Of a stretch of 64,000 bases of DNA, positions 61,720-64,000 are shown one piece after another. This DNA comes from Flavobacterium sp. N3904. GTDB taxonomy: Bacteria > Bacteroidota > Bacteroidia > Flavobacteriales > Flavobacteriaceae. A model generated the notes under the pieces. That model did no database searches and was not told where the DNA came from. It saw only the letters and a program-made list of their open reading frames with translations. The first letter of the stretch is position 1. Each line of letters begins with the position of its first letter. The stretch is from NCBI RefSeq assembly GCF_025947305.1, contig NZ_CP110009.1:3141501-3205500 (forward strand), read 5' to 3'. The translations under genes and the position numbers were made by a program.

Positions 61720-62949
61720 TTAATGTCCCATTATAATTTCATCATCTCCAGAATTCATAATGGTTTTCTTGATTTTTCTTTTACCAATATTCAAAATAAT
61801 AAAAGCGATAATCGTAGTACACGTCATAATAGCAACTATAGGTACCATAGAATCTTTCACAAAAACACCCACAGCAAACGAAGCCAAAGCCCCAATTCCC
61901 AATTGAGTGGCACCCATCAATGCCGAAGCACTTCCAGTATTTTTGGCAAAAGGAGCAAGGGTTAATCCCGCAGTATTGGGATTGGAAATACCCAAACAGG
62001 CCAAAAACAAGAATAGCATTGCAATCGTACCATACAATCCTAAAACATCGTTGATTACCAAAATCAAAAAGGCAACACTAATGATTATTTGAGCAATTAA
62101 AGCACCAAAAATCATCTGTTCACTCGAGAAACGTCTCAACAATAGAGAGTTCAACTGACTCGAGCCAATAAAACTCAAAGACATAAAAGCAAAAATCCAA
62201 CCATAGATGGTGGCATCTACCTTTAAAATATGCATAAACAAAATGGGAGATGCAGCAACATAAGTGAATAATCCAGAAAATGCTATAGAACCAGTTAAAG
62301 CATACGTGTAAAATTGAGGCACTTTGATAATTGACACAAAATTATTGATGATGGGCTTTGGTCGTAAAGAAATTGATAAATCGGGTTCATGTGTTTTTGG
62401 CAGACCCATTTGAGAAGCAATCAATACAAAAATTCCCATACACATCAGTATAAAAAACACAATATGCCAACCCCAATAACTCGTTACATAACCGCCAATC
62501 GTTGGCGCCAACATTGGAGAAAGCCCAACAACCAACATTAATTTGGACAAGACATTGGGTATTTCTTTCACAGGAAACAAGTCTCGAACCATTGCAACCG
62601 AAGCCACCGTAGCTGCACAACTACCAACTGCCTGAATAAACCGAAGTCCTATAAAAGTATTGATATCAGCAACAAAAACACAGCCTAAAGAAGCCAAAAT
62701 ATAAATCAATAACCCAATAAACAAAGGCTTTTTTCGACCAAAACGATCCAATAATGGTCCATATAGTAATTGACCAAACGAAATTCCAATAAAATAACTG
62801 GATAAAGACATGGAAACTTCAGTAACAGTAGTTTGAAGGTCTTCGGCAATTCCGGAAAACCCGGGTAAATACATATCAATTGAAAATGGTCCAAGCGCGG
62901 TCATTGAACCTAGAATCAGAATTAATTGGATGTATTTTGCTTTTGTCAT
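61720..62949 (-). CDS. Bcr/CflA-type MFS drug-resistance transporter
   Basis: From ATG 62949 the protein has 409 residues with 12 transmembrane helices. The family patterns are GPFSIDMYLPGFSGIAEDL, then FGQLLYGPLLDRFGRKKPL, and QAVGSCAATVASVAMVRDLF. It exports drugs or metabolites by proton antiport at the inner membrane. The ATG 16 codons upstream is in fact a TTG within the promoter. TTG, a 22-base spacer and TACTTTTG precede ATG 62949 and support this start. It converges on the histidine kinase gene. Confidence 0.92.
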   Translation of the reverse strand: MTKAKYIQLILILGSMTALGPFSIDMYLPGFSGIAEDLQTTVTEVSMSLSSYFIGISFGQLLYGPLLDRFGRKKPLFIGLLIYILASLGCVFVADINTFIGLRFIQAVGSCAATVASVAMVRDLFPVKEIPNVLSKLMLVVGLSPMLAPTIGGYVTSYWGWHIVFFILMCMGIFVLIASQMGLPKTHEPDLSISLRPKPIINNFVSIIKVPQFYTYALTGSIAFSGLFTYVAASPILFMHILKVDATIYGWIFAFMSLSFIGSSQLNSLLLRRFSSEQMIFGALIAQIIISVAFLILVINDVLGLYGTIAMLFLFLACLGISNPNTAGLTLAPFAKNTGSASALMGATQLGIGALASFAVGVFVKDSMVPIVAIMTCTTIIAFIILNIGKRKIKKTIMNSGDDEIIMGH

Positions 62950-62962
62950 TTTAATTTTTTTT

Positions 62963-62997
62963 TGCAAAAGTAACTTCTTTAGATTTAATCTTTTCAA
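62963..62997 (-). promoter_or_regulatory. Promoter of the Bcr/CflA gene
   Basis: On the minus strand TTG, a 22-base spacer and TACTTTTG form a consensus promoter just upstream of ATG 62949, and decide its start. Confidence 0.6.
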
Positions 62998-63165
62998 TAA
63001 AATAGAAGTACTTTGGTCGATTAGATAAGTAAACCATTACAAAGAGCTAAGAAAGTAGCATTTTTTATCGTTTTCTTACTTGATTTCAGTAATAAACAAA
63101 TGAACTATAATTTATATTATGTAAAATAGAATTATTCAATCCAGCAAACATAATTTTACTCCATT

Positions 63166-63552
63166 CTACTTTTTTGAACTAGCAATAACCAATAAAGCCA
63201 AAATTAAAGCACAACTGTATTCCATTCCTCCTTCACCATGTTCGCCAACCCACCAGCCATTTTGATAATGAATAATTATATTTCCCATAATTAGCATTAA
63301 AATAAATCCCAATGACAAATATTTTATGTAGAAACCAAAACTCAATACAATTCCTCCAATAATTTCATAAATTGTAATTCCCCAAACCATTGCACTTGCC
63401 GCCAAAAAACCTTTACCTGACAAAAAATCGGCAAATTGGTTTATTGTACCGTTTGCAATTCTTGTCACTGCATGAGCCACAAAAAATAATGGAATACAGA
63501 TACGTAGTACTAAAATGGAATTTGGTAACGACAGAAAAGAGACTTTTTTCAT
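63166..63552 (-). CDS. DoxX-family membrane protein
   Basis: From ATG 63552 the protein has 128 residues with four transmembrane helices. The family patterns are LVLRICIPLFFVAHAVTRI and GITIYEIIGGIVLSFGFYIKYLSLGFIL (residues 66-93). An ATG at 63582 would add ten residues; it is equally open and cannot be excluded. DoxX-like proteins are inner-membrane proteins associated with redox functions but with unclear activity. It stands alone, before RNase P RNA. Confidence 0.8.
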   Translation of the reverse strand: MKKVSFLSLPNSILVLRICIPLFFVAHAVTRIANGTINQFADFLSGKGFLAASAMVWGITIYEIIGGIVLSFGFYIKYLSLGFILMLIMGNIIIHYQNGWWVGEHGEGGMEYSCALILALLVIASSKK

Positions 63553-63597
63553 ATTTTTTTTACTAAAATAGTAAATTAACATTAAAATATAAAAAAA

Positions 63598-63935
63598 TGC
63601 AGACCTATAAGCCGGATTCTGTCCTCGTCCCGTTCAAAAGAACAAAACGATACCTTATCATTTATCTAGTCTCGTTGTTACCAACGAGATCAAGCTATCT
63701 ACCCTTCAGCAACGGGCGAGAAACCCTTAAATGCTGATATACTTGATATTTCACCGCATAGAGTTTACCTGGTTTCACTACAGCATTACCTGTACATACT
63801 TTCTGTTGCACTTGTCCTATCTTATTCCGAAAAATCAGAACAAAATGACGGGTGTTACCCGCTATGCTTCTCTATGGTGTCCGGACTTTCCTCCCTCCTG
63901 TCCATAAAGACAGGACGACGATAAGGCGGTCTGCA
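63598..63935 (-). ncRNA. rnpB: RNase P RNA (class A)
   Basis: On the minus strand the 5' part reads GCAGACCGCC and soon reaches GGAGGAAAGTCCGGAC, the universal RNase P core. The 3' part closes with GAATCCGGCTTATAGGTCTGCA, which pairs with the 5' end as P1 (cited in part, 63598-63618). The 3' end is followed by T7. A -7 element TACTTTTG lies at 63946-63939 just before the 5' end. It processes tRNA 5' ends. Ends are estimated from P1. Confidence 0.92.
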
Positions 63936-63938
63936 GCG

Positions 63939-63946
63939 CAAAAGTA
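63939..63946 (-). promoter_or_regulatory. -7 element of rnpB
   Basis: TACTTTTG matches TAnnTTTG exactly and predicts a transcription start within a few bases of the RNase P RNA 5' end. No clear TTG is seen upstream before the window end. Confidence 0.6.
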
Positions 63947-64000
63947 AGTTATTGGAAGGAATCATCAGTTTTTATTTGAACTTTTTATTAAAAATAAAAA

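Overview
The window looks like chromosomal DNA of a Flavobacterium-like member of the Bacteroidota. The basis is low GC, start sites preceded by the Bacteroidota -7 element TAnnTTTG (often with TTG 19-23 bases upstream), little Shine-Dalgarno sequence, menaquinone genes, and family members typical of flavobacteria (DUF3822, DUF2911, DUF1080, Bacteroidota-type arginine decarboxylase). Most of it is ordinary housekeeping sequence. Two genomic accessory stretches stand out: a sugar-oxidation operon at about 37.8-48.1 kb and a probable anti-phage locus with neighbouring repeats at about 56.5-60.2 kb.

Layout. 0-14 kb: a signalling/nucleotidyltransferase protein paired with a degenerate DnaQ-fold exonuclease, small secreted proteins, rsmD with a DUF3822 gene, a RecD-like helicase, kdsB, an ion channel, a GH3 glycosidase, a SpeE-like methyltransferase and an acyltransferase. 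14-30 kb: an XRE regulator beside an M14 peptidase promoter carrying operator-like palindromes, an Lrp regulator, PEP carboxylase, DNA repair genes (deoxyinosine glycosylase family, RecQ), a polyamine-type pair (arginine decarboxylase and a deoxyhypusine-synthase-like protein) preceded by an Arg-rich 59-codon small ORF, aroB, proline dehydrogenase and an ABC exporter. 30-37.8 kb: tRNA-Val and a dispersed menaquinone cluster (menB, menA, menC) with two PH-domain membrane proteins.

37.8-48.1 kb is one ten-gene minus-strand operon: a GMC flavoprotein dehydrogenase with its Tat-exported small subunit, cytochrome c, two Gfo/Idh/MocA oxidoreductases, three TIM-barrel sugar isomerase/epimerases, a DUF1080 (3-keto-disaccharide hydrolase) protein and an MFS importer. 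Together these families fit a pathway in which a glycoside is oxidised at C3 outside the cytoplasm and then cleaved, with electrons passed to the respiratory chain.

48.4-56.4 kb holds a thioesterase, a MscS channel, two superfamily 2 helicases and a type II NADH dehydrogenase, separated by inverted repeats. 56.5-58.8 kb encodes an AAA/ABC-type ATPase followed by a DUF4435 TOPRIM protein, the arrangement of PARIS (AriA/AriB) phage defence. The ATPase reading frame is broken at an A8 run in phase for -1 slippage. Next come a family of unknown function, a 21-bp tandem repeat array that reads as heptapeptides, an orphan soluble histidine kinase, a Bcr/CflA drug exporter, a DoxX protein, and RNase P RNA at the right edge.
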